From: Sulfurospirillaceae bacterium
Lineage (GTDB): Bacteria; Campylobacterota; Campylobacteria; Campylobacterales; Sulfurospirillaceae
Assembly (NCBI GenBank): GCA_028684065.1
Contig: JAQUGO010000008.1
Coordinates: forward strand, 62,001 to 126,000
DNA: 64,000 nucleotides
Reading direction: 5' to 3'
Shown here: positions 35,654 to 43,088 of the stretch, one piece after another
Layout of the letters: each line of letters begins with the position of its first letter
Numbering within the stretch: position 1 is the first letter of the stretch
Translations under genes and position numbers: made by a program
The notes under the pieces: generated by a model
Told to the model about the DNA's origin: nothing
Databases searched by the model: none
Seen by the model: only the letters and a program-made list of their open reading frames with translations

Positions 35654-36967
35654 TTACTTTTTTTCATTATCAAATTTGATATTAATCATACCACAGAATC
35701 TTTTATCTTTATAAAATTGCACCATAAAGGTATGCTCATGTTTATCAATAGCATAGGTTTTAACAAAGTCTTTATGGGCTACTTTGATACCGCTTTCATT
35801 CGTGATACCTGTTTTAGAAAAGCCGATAAGGTTAATACGATAACCTTTGATATCCTCTGCCATAAAATCATGTTTTACACTAATAAGTGTGCCTATTTTA
35901 ACGACAGTCTTTTTCCCATCAATAACGACGTTAACATTATCTAAAGAGTTATCAAAGTCACTGTATTCAGGTTTTAGGCGTGACACTAAAATATTGCCAT
36001 TCATAATTTTATAGGTATCTTTATCTTGGATAACACTGACCAAAGGGTTATCACTTGAATAGACTAATTTATCTTTGTTCATTGGAAAATAAGCAATCGA
36101 TGATTTAAGGGTAGAAAGGTTGAGTGTAATTTTAGTTGTAGGAATTTCTAGCATCCCATAATCGTCTAAAAGAGTATCAATATTTTTCTGTGTAAGCTCA
36201 AAAGGGCGTGAAAATTTGATGTTCATAAGGTTCATAAATTCTTCGATAGTTTTGAGTTGATAAAATACTTTTTGGGAAAGATTGGTAATATTTTTACTTG
36301 TTTCAATGGCAAATGCGGGTTTATTATTGGTAATTGAAAAATAAGTCAAGCTTTGTTGCATCGCCTTATCTTGTTTTTTTGTATTGGTATCTTTAACATT
36401 AAATTCATGAACATCTTCGAGCAAATCAATATTAGTTTCTTTATTCACTTTCTTAGCAATTTCAGCAAGATTACCATATTTGGCATTAGGAATTTGTTGC
36501 TGATCAATAATAGTAGCTTGTCCCCACGCTTTAGGGTTAAAATTTTTATTAATATTTTTTTCGCGATAAAACCCTTGTCCATCATGCAAATTCAGTGTTA
36601 AATCAACTTTTGAAGTTAGAATGAGTTTTTTAATATCTGAAACGATTTGAAAATCTTTATCTTTCGTTTCAATTTTGGCAAATTTTCGGTTCATATCACC
36701 ATACGTCCCGCGGACATTTTTGGCAATGCTATCAAAATTAAGATTGGGTACTATCCAAACATTTCCATTTTCAATAGTATAGTATTTTGTCAGGAGGAGA
36801 GGTGCAAAATAGCCTCCAGGTTCATCACCATGAATACCACCAATAATAAGAAGGGTGCTGCCATTATTTTTACCTTCTTTTTTAACAAGAGAGTAATGAA
36901 GGTTTGCGCTAAAGGCAACGGTTGAAAACAGAACACAGAAGCTCACGATAAGGGGTTTCAAATTCAT
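35654..36967 (-). CDS. M99 peptidoglycan carboxypeptidase (Csd4/Pgp1-like)
   Basis: 437 aa, the length of H. pylori Csd4 (438), with a signal peptide (IVSFCVLFSTVAFSA). The zinc site aligns at Csd4 numbering: H46 and E49 in GGIHGDEPGG, and H128 in LNLHDGQG; the catalytic glutamate is in FAIETSK. Csd4/Pgp1 trims muramyl tripeptides to dipeptides and sets helical cell shape. H. pylori Csd4 uses an atypical Gln46, whereas this protein has the ordinary histidine. Position just upstream of dppA suggests a link between wall trimming and peptide uptake. Confidence 0.9.
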   Translation of the reverse strand: MNLKPLIVSFCVLFSTVAFSANLHYSLVKKEGKNNGSTLLIIGGIHGDEPGGYFAPLLLTKYYTIENGNVWIVPNLNFDSIAKNVRGTYGDMNRKFAKIETKDKDFQIVSDIKKLILTSKVDLTLNLHDGQGFYREKNINKNFNPKAWGQATIIDQQQIPNAKYGNLAEIAKKVNKETNIDLLEDVHEFNVKDTNTKKQDKAMQQSLTYFSITNNKPAFAIETSKNITNLSQKVFYQLKTIEEFMNLMNIKFSRPFELTQKNIDTLLDDYGMLEIPTTKITLNLSTLKSSIAYFPMNKDKLVYSSDNPLVSVIQDKDTYKIMNGNILVSRLKPEYSDFDNSLDNVNVVIDGKKTVVKIGTLISVKHDFMAEDIKGYRINLIGFSKTGITNESGIKVAHKDFVKTYAIDKHEHTFMVQFYKDKRFCGMINIKFDNEKK

Positions 36968-37027
36968 ACAGTATCTTTACTTTTTTTGGAAAAGCTTATC
37001 GTAATTGAAATAAAATTTACCAAAAAC

Positions 37028-37405
37028 TTAGTTTGCACTCATAAGTTTTGCACAAAGTAACATGGAGAATTTTTCAAAAGGTAGCAATTCAAGGACACCA
37101 TCACGTTGTTTAATACCCCACATAGATTCTGGAAAATGTGAATCGTTCTTAAATCTAGCCATCACATGGATATGCAGATGTGGGACATAGTTACCAAATA
37201 TCGCAATATTGACTTTCTCAGGGTTATAGTACAAAAGCATCTCTTTTTCAACAATAAGCATGGCTTTTAACATAGCATTTCGTGTTAACTCATCGCAATC
37301 ACTGAGCTCTTTATAGGGCTTTTGAGCAAAAATTTTTACCCAAGGAATCGAAGCGTTTTCTTTTTCAATGTAAAAATAACTGTTTTCATAGATCTTCTCT
37401 GACAT
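37028..37405 (-). CDS. HIT-family nucleotide hydrolase-like protein
   Basis: About 125 aa, with the histidine triad HLHIHVMAR near residue 95, which binds the alpha-phosphate of nucleotide substrates. Three ATGs lie in a row behind AAGGAG; the third (37405) has the best spacing of 8 nt. The gene overlaps the end of the radical SAM gene, so they are co-transcribed. Substrates of such short HIT proteins include AMP-lysine type adducts and dinucleotides; not assignable here. Confidence 0.82.
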   Translation of the reverse strand: MSEKIYENSYFYIEKENASIPWVKIFAQKPYKELSDCDELTRNAMLKAMLIVEKEMLLYYNPEKVNIAIFGNYVPHLHIHVMARFKNDSHFPESMWGIKQRDGVLELLPFEKFSMLLCAKLMSAN

Positions 37406-38279
37406 CATCATTCTCCTTAAAGCGCTCTTTATAAGCACATTTTTGACATAATAATTCTACGGCATGGTCTTGTTTAAAGCCTTGCTGTATCGCTTTGGTA
37501 CGAGAGGAGGTTAGTATCTTCGCTAAAGGACTTACATGTAAATCTCCAAGCGCGATAATACCATCTTTATCCAAACAACATGGCACCACAATACCGCTGC
37601 TTAAAATTCCAAAATGAGAGCTAAGCCCTTGGCAGGTGCCTTCACTTTGATGGTTTGATTGAAGGTTTGGCCACTCAAAATAGCTATCAAAATGCAGCAG
37701 TGTTTTCTCTTCAAGACGAATTGATTTTGGGCGGGCTTCGTCAATTTCCTTAACATGTAAAGGTATGTTAAAGGCATGTTCTAGCAAAGTAAAGAGCGTT
37801 TGGTTAAAAGCTTTTTCACTGTGCGTTTCGTCCATATTCCAAATACGAAGGTTGATAAACATTTCTTTACGGAGTGTTTGCTTGAGCTTGCAAAGCTCCA
37901 CAATTGGCGCCATGTACGCTTCTAAAGAAAGAGGCATACTGTTTTTATTGTAACTGTTCAAAGAGATGTTAACTTGCTTAATCGCAGGGTGTAACAACAG
38001 TTTTAAATCCCTTTTTCCTAAAAAATAGCCACTGGTGGTGAGTGCAACACGAAATCCTTTGGCTTTTGTGATATCCAAATACTCTTTGAGATTGGAAAGC
38101 GTGAGTGGGTCACCAACGATATGATAAGCCAGCTCTTTGGTATAGGGTTGCAACTGAGTGAGAATACTCTCAAAAAACGTTGGACTCATCGTTTGATTTG
38201 GCAAGGTTTTAGGCGGACAAAAACTACAGGCAAGGCCACAGATATTGGTAAGTTCGATATAGACTCTGTAAAATTTCAT
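37386..38279 (-). CDS. radical SAM/SPASM-like protein
   Basis: About 297 aa from MKFYRVYIELT. The cluster motif NICGLACSFC is Cx3Cx2C. C-terminal cysteines (CQGLSS, VPCCLDKDG, LCQKCAYKERF) match the SPASM-like domain that carries auxiliary clusters. The overall pattern resembles small radical SAM proteins of Campylobacterota with unknown substrate. The TATAAT touching a 30-bp palindrome lies only six bases before this start, so either transcription is read-through from the molybdoenzyme operon or the message is nearly leaderless. Confidence 0.82.
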   Translation of the reverse strand: MKFYRVYIELTNICGLACSFCPPKTLPNQTMSPTFFESILTQLQPYTKELAYHIVGDPLTLSNLKEYLDITKAKGFRVALTTSGYFLGKRDLKLLLHPAIKQVNISLNSYNKNSMPLSLEAYMAPIVELCKLKQTLRKEMFINLRIWNMDETHSEKAFNQTLFTLLEHAFNIPLHVKEIDEARPKSIRLEEKTLLHFDSYFEWPNLQSNHQSEGTCQGLSSHFGILSSGIVVPCCLDKDGIIALGDLHVSPLAKILTSSRTKAIQQGFKQDHAVELLCQKCAYKERFKENDDVREDL

Positions 38280-38289
38280 GGCGGTATTA

Positions 38290-38319
38290 TACCCCAATTT
38301 ATGTTGATAAATTGGGGTA
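38290..38319. repeat. 30-bp palindrome after molybdoenzyme operon copy 1
   Basis: Arms TACCCCAATTTAT and ATAAATTGGGGTA flank the centre GTTG. The element lies 20 nt after the cytochrome b stop. The matching element after operon copy 2 has identical arms and a different centre. On the minus strand GGGGTA runs straight into TATAAT, with no T-run, so promoter/operator is as likely as terminator. Confidence 0.75.
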
Positions 38320-38338
38320 AATTTTATATATTAAAACA

Positions 38339-39034
38339 CTAAACTTCTTGCAACTTTCGATACCACAGTGGATGGTGTTCTTTGACGTAATCCTCATCCA
38401 TCTCCCCTGTTTTAAACATAGCATTATAAGCGGCCTTATTCGCAGGGTGTGTTGCAAAATAGATATGTATCAGCAACGTAATAGCTAAAACGATATAGCT
38501 GATCGCGTGTGCTCCTCTGGCTAATGAGATAAAGTCATGGGTTAAAGCACTTCTGAAAACTAGCATGTAACCTGATACAACGATCATAATCATTGATAAA
38601 ACAATAACCCAAGCACTGGCTTTTTGTCCTGTATTCATTTTACCAAATTCAGCGTGTTTGAGGTCAATATAATTCTTTTTCATTTCGACAACACCATCTA
38701 CGATGGCTACGGCTCCCCAACGATCTGGCCAGATACTTAGTGTTAAAACTTTCCGTAACATGGAGAGAACAAAAGGGATCATAATTCCCGTTAAAGCAAA
38801 AGCGCTTCCCCAATGAATGACACGTAAAAATGAGATACCTGAAGCCAAGATATGTTCACTGTGCATATCACCCGTAAAATAGTTGATAGGATAGCCTATA
38901 GCAAAAGCAATAAAATTGAATTTATCCGACAAAATAGGTAATCCACTCAAAGATAAAAAAGCAACAAAGTGAATCATATGTTTATGAAACCACATCTCTA
39001 AAGAGCTGTACGCTAAAACTTTTTTATTACTCAT
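38339..39034 (-). CDS. FdnI-like cytochrome b subunit, copy 1
   Basis: 231 aa from the ATG at 39034, behind AAGGAG; the longer open frame lies inside the previous gene. Four membrane helices with histidines placed for two haems (HKHMIHF, RVIHWGSAF, HAISYIV, LLIHIYFATH), as in formate dehydrogenase-N gamma subunit and PhsC-type cytochromes. It should exchange electrons with menaquinol at the membrane. It overlaps the Fe-S subunit gene by 8 bp. Confidence 0.9.
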   Translation of the reverse strand: MSNKKVLAYSSLEMWFHKHMIHFVAFLSLSGLPILSDKFNFIAFAIGYPINYFTGDMHSEHILASGISFLRVIHWGSAFALTGIMIPFVLSMLRKVLTLSIWPDRWGAVAIVDGVVEMKKNYIDLKHAEFGKMNTGQKASAWVIVLSMIMIVVSGYMLVFRSALTHDFISLARGAHAISYIVLAITLLIHIYFATHPANKAAYNAMFKTGEMDEDYVKEHHPLWYRKLQEV

Positions 39035-39839
39035 GAAAATCTCCTTCACCAGCAGCAATTTTTTTCTTTCGTTTATCCAACCAGTAGATAAAGTGTGCGG
39101 TAGTTCCAACAACGGTGGCAACAGCTAATGCGCCACCACCTATTTTAGCGTAGTCCCTCCATTGAATAGCTGTACGCTCAGGCTTTGTATCTAATTGATA
39201 AGCCGCTAAATCACTCTCTTCAACGATTGTAATCCATTTAAGTGTTCCAACATAATTATTGAGGCTTTCAGCACCATAGACAACGTATTTTTTACCCGTT
39301 TTTTGAGTATAAATAGCGGCTCTTTTAGAGGCCTCTTCGATGACATTTTCTTTGTAGCCTGAAAACATGGCTGTTGTAGGGCAGGCTTCAACGCAGCTTT
39401 GTTTTAGGTCATTTTCCACTCTATCATAACAGCCACTGCATTTATAGGCTTTGCCATTATCCGCACTGTATTTTGGAACATCAAAAGGGCACGCATCACC
39501 ACAGCTTTGACAGCCTATGCAGATATCTTGATTGATCACCACCTCTCCACCAGCGCGTGTTGTAATCGCTCCCGTTGGACAAATATGTTGACACGGCGAA
39601 TTTTCACAATGGTTGCAATGATGAAAAGCCGTTACTTGTCTTGCATTAGGATACATGCCTATCTCGCTTCTTCGAGGAGAGAGATAATTAAGATGAGGCA
39701 TAGGTATTTGGACACTTTTTTCAATACCCATTTCGCCTTCTCTTTGTAATCTTAAACGATTTTCTGCTGAACAATTTACCATACATGCAAAGCACCTGAT
39801 ACATGCTTGAGTATCATAACATTTGATTTGCTCTCTCAT
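39027..39839 (-). CDS. four-cluster ferredoxin subunit with C-terminal membrane anchor, copy 1
   Basis: 270 aa. Four cysteine groups are visible: CIRCFACMVNC, CNHCENSPCQHIC, CIGCQSCGDAC and CSGCYDRV with CVEACPT, which would ligate four [4Fe-4S] clusters. A single membrane helix near 235-255 (ALAVATVVGTTAHFIYWL) followed by a basic tail resembles FdnH. It wires the catalytic subunit to cytochrome b. It overlaps the catalytic gene by 4 bp. Confidence 0.9.
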   Translation of the reverse strand: MREQIKCYDTQACIRCFACMVNCSAENRLRLQREGEMGIEKSVQIPMPHLNYLSPRRSEIGMYPNARQVTAFHHCNHCENSPCQHICPTGAITTRAGGEVVINQDICIGCQSCGDACPFDVPKYSADNGKAYKCSGCYDRVENDLKQSCVEACPTTAMFSGYKENVIEEASKRAAIYTQKTGKKYVVYGAESLNNYVGTLKWITIVEESDLAAYQLDTKPERTAIQWRDYAKIGGGALAVATVVGTTAHFIYWLDKRKKKIAAGEGDFHE

Positions 39840-42388
39840 ACAGACTTCCTTATACTAATGATAAAATCTTGGCTTGAGTGCCCTGTGGTTAGGGGATTAA
39901 ACGCAAAATTTGCAATATGATTGGGATTTAAACCTATCTTACTTACATTGCGTAAACCTTTGGTCATATTGCGGAAATATCCAGCACCCATTCCATAGTA
40001 ACTAAATAGCGCATCAGGGTGTACCACTTCGCTCAAGATAACACGTGCTTTAACAACAAGTTCTGGCTTATCAATATTGATAATTTCAACAATATCATCG
40101 GTTTTAAGCCCTAAGGTTATTCCTTTTTGATGGTTGATAAACACAGCATCAGCATTGGTGTCATGGTGCAAGGTTTGCAATAAAGTATTATTTTTAGTTT
40201 GCTGACCTGTAAAACTTCCTAGAGGATGAAACCCTGTAATGGGAATGAATTCATGGTTTGCAAGCTTTGTTTTTTTCTCTAGCCAGTAAGGTTTGTTATT
40301 CATAGGTAGTGGAGAAGCGTATTCGGCTCTATCGTAACCTCTCTCTTGTAACTCAGCTCTTTTTTTCGCCAAATAGGTTGAATAAAGCTCAATCTTCCCC
40401 GTTGGCGTTCCTTTTGCCTTGATACCATAATGCTTTTCTCCTACCCAAATGCGGCCATTGAGGATAGATTCTAGGGGTGGGATTGTTGCCATTTCAGCAT
40501 CATTAAGACCACTGAGTTTGCTGTACTGTTTTTTCCATAACGACATTATCCCTTCACGCTCAAATTCTCCAAAATACTGTTCAAACACTTCAGCTTTAAG
40601 CGTTCGTTTTGCTAGTTGCATAATAATGCAGTATCCATCTTTAGAGTCATACATCGGCTCGACGGCTTTACGGTTGACACCAATAGTAGGAATGGGGGAT
40701 TTATACGAGGTATTGATTGCTTCATCTCTTTCTAAGAAAGTACAATCTGGCATAACAATGTCTGCATACATAATCGTTTCATTTAAAAAAGGCGAGATAG
40801 CGACAATCATCTCCAAGGTTTTAAGTGCTTTGATAATTTCTCCGCTTCCAGCAGAGCCACCTACGATATTTTGTCCTGAAAAAATAGCAACACGCTGTTT
40901 GTAAGGTTTTTCACTCAAAACAGTTTTAATCCATGTACGGCGATAGTAATGATCACTCATAAAAGCAGAACTAGGGTCGTTTTTAAGGTACCATTGTGGA
41001 ATAGACATGTCTGTAGCGTGAGGTACATGAATGTATTTAGCTGTTTTGACACTGCGATTGTAAAACACACCTCCTTTAACACCCAATGTGCCCAAAAGTA
41101 CATTGATTTGAGTGATAAGAAGCTTTTCTCTTAAACTGGATGCATAACGTTCAGCCCTGTATCCTCTATCTATAAAACAAGCAGGCTTAGTATCATTAAG
41201 TTTTTTAGCCAGCTGTACAATGCTCGTAGCGGGAATAGATGTTTGCTCTTGAGTCCATTCAGGAGTACAGTGCTCAACTGATTGTTGTATCATCTCTAAA
41301 GATGTTTTACATGCGATTTTAACCCCCTCAATTTCTACGTCAAAAGAACCAAATAAAGTTGCATTTTTTGCTTCAGATTTAAAAGTTACAACACCATCTG
41401 AAACAACAAGGTAATCAAGAACTTTAACACTCTTTCCTTTCTCCTCTTTTTCAATCTGGCGTATTTGTGCAGGTAATCCTGTTGCTACATTGATAAGCAT
41501 ATCGGCATTAGTGTATTTTTTAAGGTAGTCCAAATCAAAAAAACGATTTTTGAAGATTTCATGCATGATTCCCATCAAAAAAGGCGCATCCGTACCAGGC
41601 CTTATAGGTACCCACTGTGCATCACTTTCTCCTGCTTCAGAAGGTTTTCGAGGGTCAACTACGGCAATTTGCATACCATTTTTTTTGCCCAAGCCAAACA
41701 TTCGGCCCCACGCATGGCAGACAAGTCCACCGCCAGGATTGCGTTGCAACAAAATTCCAAATTTTGCATTTTCATAATCTGAACTAATGGCACCTGTACT
41801 TTGGTCAGGTACTCCACTGGCATCTTTACCTCCAATGATGGCAGAAAGTCCTACAGTGAGACTATTTGCAAAGCATGTGTCGCCATATCCTGGAATATTA
41901 GGAGTGCCATAAATTTTAAAAAATTCACTGTCAAGCCCGGGTGCGCTATTAAAGCGGGGCAAAAAAGCAACCGATTTTTGATCATTTTCAGTTTCAATGG
42001 TTTTAAGCTTGCCTGCAACTAGGTCAAGTACTTCATCCCATGATGCTTTTCTAAATTTGCCTTCACCTCGTTCACCAATTCGGATAAGGGGCGTTTTAAT
42101 ACGATCAGGATCATACAATGCACCCATGGCAGCACGTCCACGCCCACAAATCCCACCGTATGGTGTATCCATGTTGGCTTCGATTCTTACGACTTTATTT
42201 TGACTTACCGTAGCAATCATGGGGCACAATTGTGCGCACATATGGCACAATAGTGGTACCTTTTTTTCAATTCCAAAATCTGCTTCAGTGACAGTTTTTG
42301 CTTCGGCTTTCACATTGGTGATGATACTTCCTCCGATGACAGATGCTACTGTACCCTTTAGAAAATCGCGCCTTGATGTTTTCCTCAA
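39836..42388 (-). CDS. PhsA/PsrA-type molybdopterin oxidoreductase, copy 1
   Basis: 850 aa with a TTG start behind AAGGAG. A Tat signal (SRRDFLKG) directs export. A [4Fe-4S] motif CHMCAQLC with a fourth cysteine in GGICGRG precedes the molybdenum region, where YGDTCFANS supplies the likely Cys ligand. The cysteine is not followed by the histidine required in formate dehydrogenases, so a polysulfide, thiosulfate, tetrathionate or arsenate reductase-like role is favoured. It is longer than typical PsrA/PhsA (~760 aa). Partners are FdnH/FdnI-like rather than NrfD-like. Exact substrate unknown. Confidence 0.88.
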   Translation of the reverse strand: MRKTSRRDFLKGTVASVIGGSIITNVKAEAKTVTEADFGIEKKVPLLCHMCAQLCPMIATVSQNKVVRIEANMDTPYGGICGRGRAAMGALYDPDRIKTPLIRIGERGEGKFRKASWDEVLDLVAGKLKTIETENDQKSVAFLPRFNSAPGLDSEFFKIYGTPNIPGYGDTCFANSLTVGLSAIIGGKDASGVPDQSTGAISSDYENAKFGILLQRNPGGGLVCHAWGRMFGLGKKNGMQIAVVDPRKPSEAGESDAQWVPIRPGTDAPFLMGIMHEIFKNRFFDLDYLKKYTNADMLINVATGLPAQIRQIEKEEKGKSVKVLDYLVVSDGVVTFKSEAKNATLFGSFDVEIEGVKIACKTSLEMIQQSVEHCTPEWTQEQTSIPATSIVQLAKKLNDTKPACFIDRGYRAERYASSLREKLLITQINVLLGTLGVKGGVFYNRSVKTAKYIHVPHATDMSIPQWYLKNDPSSAFMSDHYYRRTWIKTVLSEKPYKQRVAIFSGQNIVGGSAGSGEIIKALKTLEMIVAISPFLNETIMYADIVMPDCTFLERDEAINTSYKSPIPTIGVNRKAVEPMYDSKDGYCIIMQLAKRTLKAEVFEQYFGEFEREGIMSLWKKQYSKLSGLNDAEMATIPPLESILNGRIWVGEKHYGIKAKGTPTGKIELYSTYLAKKRAELQERGYDRAEYASPLPMNNKPYWLEKKTKLANHEFIPITGFHPLGSFTGQQTKNNTLLQTLHHDTNADAVFINHQKGITLGLKTDDIVEIINIDKPELVVKARVILSEVVHPDALFSYYGMGAGYFRNMTKGLRNVSKIGLNPNHIANFAFNPLTTGHSSQDFIISIRKSV

Positions 42389-42440
42389 AAGACTCTCCTT
42401 AGATTAGTTTAAGAATTTGTTTTCTCAATTTAATGCTAAC

Positions 42441-42464
42441 AAAGTGGTAGGGAGGAAGTGGGGT
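42441..42464 (-). promoter_or_regulatory. G-tract repeats upstream of molybdoenzyme operon copy 1
   Basis: On the plus strand AAAGTGG (42441-42447), TAGGGA (42448-42453) and GAAGTGGGGT (42455-42464) put G-runs roughly 10-14 bp apart, 53-76 bp before the TTG start. Similar spaced G-runs precede the ArsC-like gene and the two-component system. OmpR-family regulators commonly bind direct repeats with this pitch. Confidence 0.45.
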
Positions 42465-42511
42465 TATAATTAAATATGGTATTTATTATAATTAAAACAG
42501 AATTTAAAATG

Positions 42512-42925
42512 CTATAAAGTAACACGTTGGTCAAATTCTTTGTCCAATACATTTTTGATTTTATAAAGAATTTTATGTTTTACATCGTTATAACAATATT
42601 CTTTTCCTAGACCTTTATAACCTATATAAAAAAGAGTTCCTTCACAAGGAGGAGGTGTGGCTTTTTCAGTAAGGTAATCAAAAAGTACAAAGGTTGCGTC
42701 AAATGTATGATTGACGATCTCTTCATAGTGCTTAATATTAAAGGTGTGAATTTTGATGTGTTTAGAACGGAGCATTAATTGCATTTCTTCAATGTTCTCT
42801 GGTAAATAATTAATCCCACAGGAGTAAAAATTTAACATACAGTGACTGAACTGTTGGCGTAATAAAGCTTCTGCAATCATAGAACAACATGTATTTCCTG
42901 CTGAAAAAAGTAATATATTTTTCAT
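42512..42925 (-). CDS. degenerate LMW phosphatase/ArsC-fold protein
   Basis: 137 aa. The N-terminus reads ILLFSAGNTCCSMIAEALLR, which aligns with the active-site loop of LMW tyrosine phosphatases and thioredoxin-linked arsenate reductases (LCTGNSCRSQMAE). The nucleophilic cysteine is replaced by serine and the phosphate-binding arginine by cysteine, so classical catalysis is not expected. The usual Asp-Pro near the C-terminus is also not obvious. It could bind an oxyanion without turnover. It has its own G-tract repeats upstream and sits between the regulatory genes and operon copy 1. Confidence 0.75.
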   Translation of the reverse strand: MKNILLFSAGNTCCSMIAEALLRQQFSHCMLNFYSCGINYLPENIEEMQLMLRSKHIKIHTFNIKHYEEIVNHTFDATFVLFDYLTEKATPPPCEGTLFYIGYKGLGKEYCYNDVKHKILYKIKNVLDKEFDQRVTL

Positions 42926-42970
42926 AATTTCCCTCTATTGTAAATTCGTTGAGGTTAGTTTATCGCACAA

Positions 42971-43014
42971 TGTGGGGTAAAGTGGGGTGATGAAAACAGG
43001 CTTCCATGGCGGGG
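42971..43014 (-). promoter_or_regulatory. direct-repeat regulator site upstream of the ArsC-like gene
   Basis: TGTGGGGTAA and AGTGGGGTGA are consecutive 10-bp direct repeats at 42971-42990, with a third GCGGGGTAA ending near 43017. They lie ~46-65 bp before the gene start, just upstream of a -10-like TACAAT (minus strand, 42942-42937). The pitch is one helical turn, as for OmpR-type activators. Confidence 0.55.
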
Positions 43015-43088
43015 TAACTATACAGCGTTAAAGTGTTTATTTCTTGATGAGAAATGATAACTCACATTATAGATAAAAGATGGTGCGC

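Larger units (their letters stand above)
38290..42388 (-). repeat. duplicated molybdoenzyme operon, copy 1
   Basis: About 4.1 kb containing three genes of 850, 270 and 231 codons and a 3' palindrome. It is in direct orientation to copy 2 (47728-51821), which has genes of exactly the same lengths, overlaps and palindrome arms. Proteins of the two copies are clearly paralogous but diverged throughout. Confidence 0.85.

Noticed and set aside
42512-42925. Functional arsenate reductase ArsC
   Set aside because: The nucleophilic cysteine and the loop arginine are both replaced.
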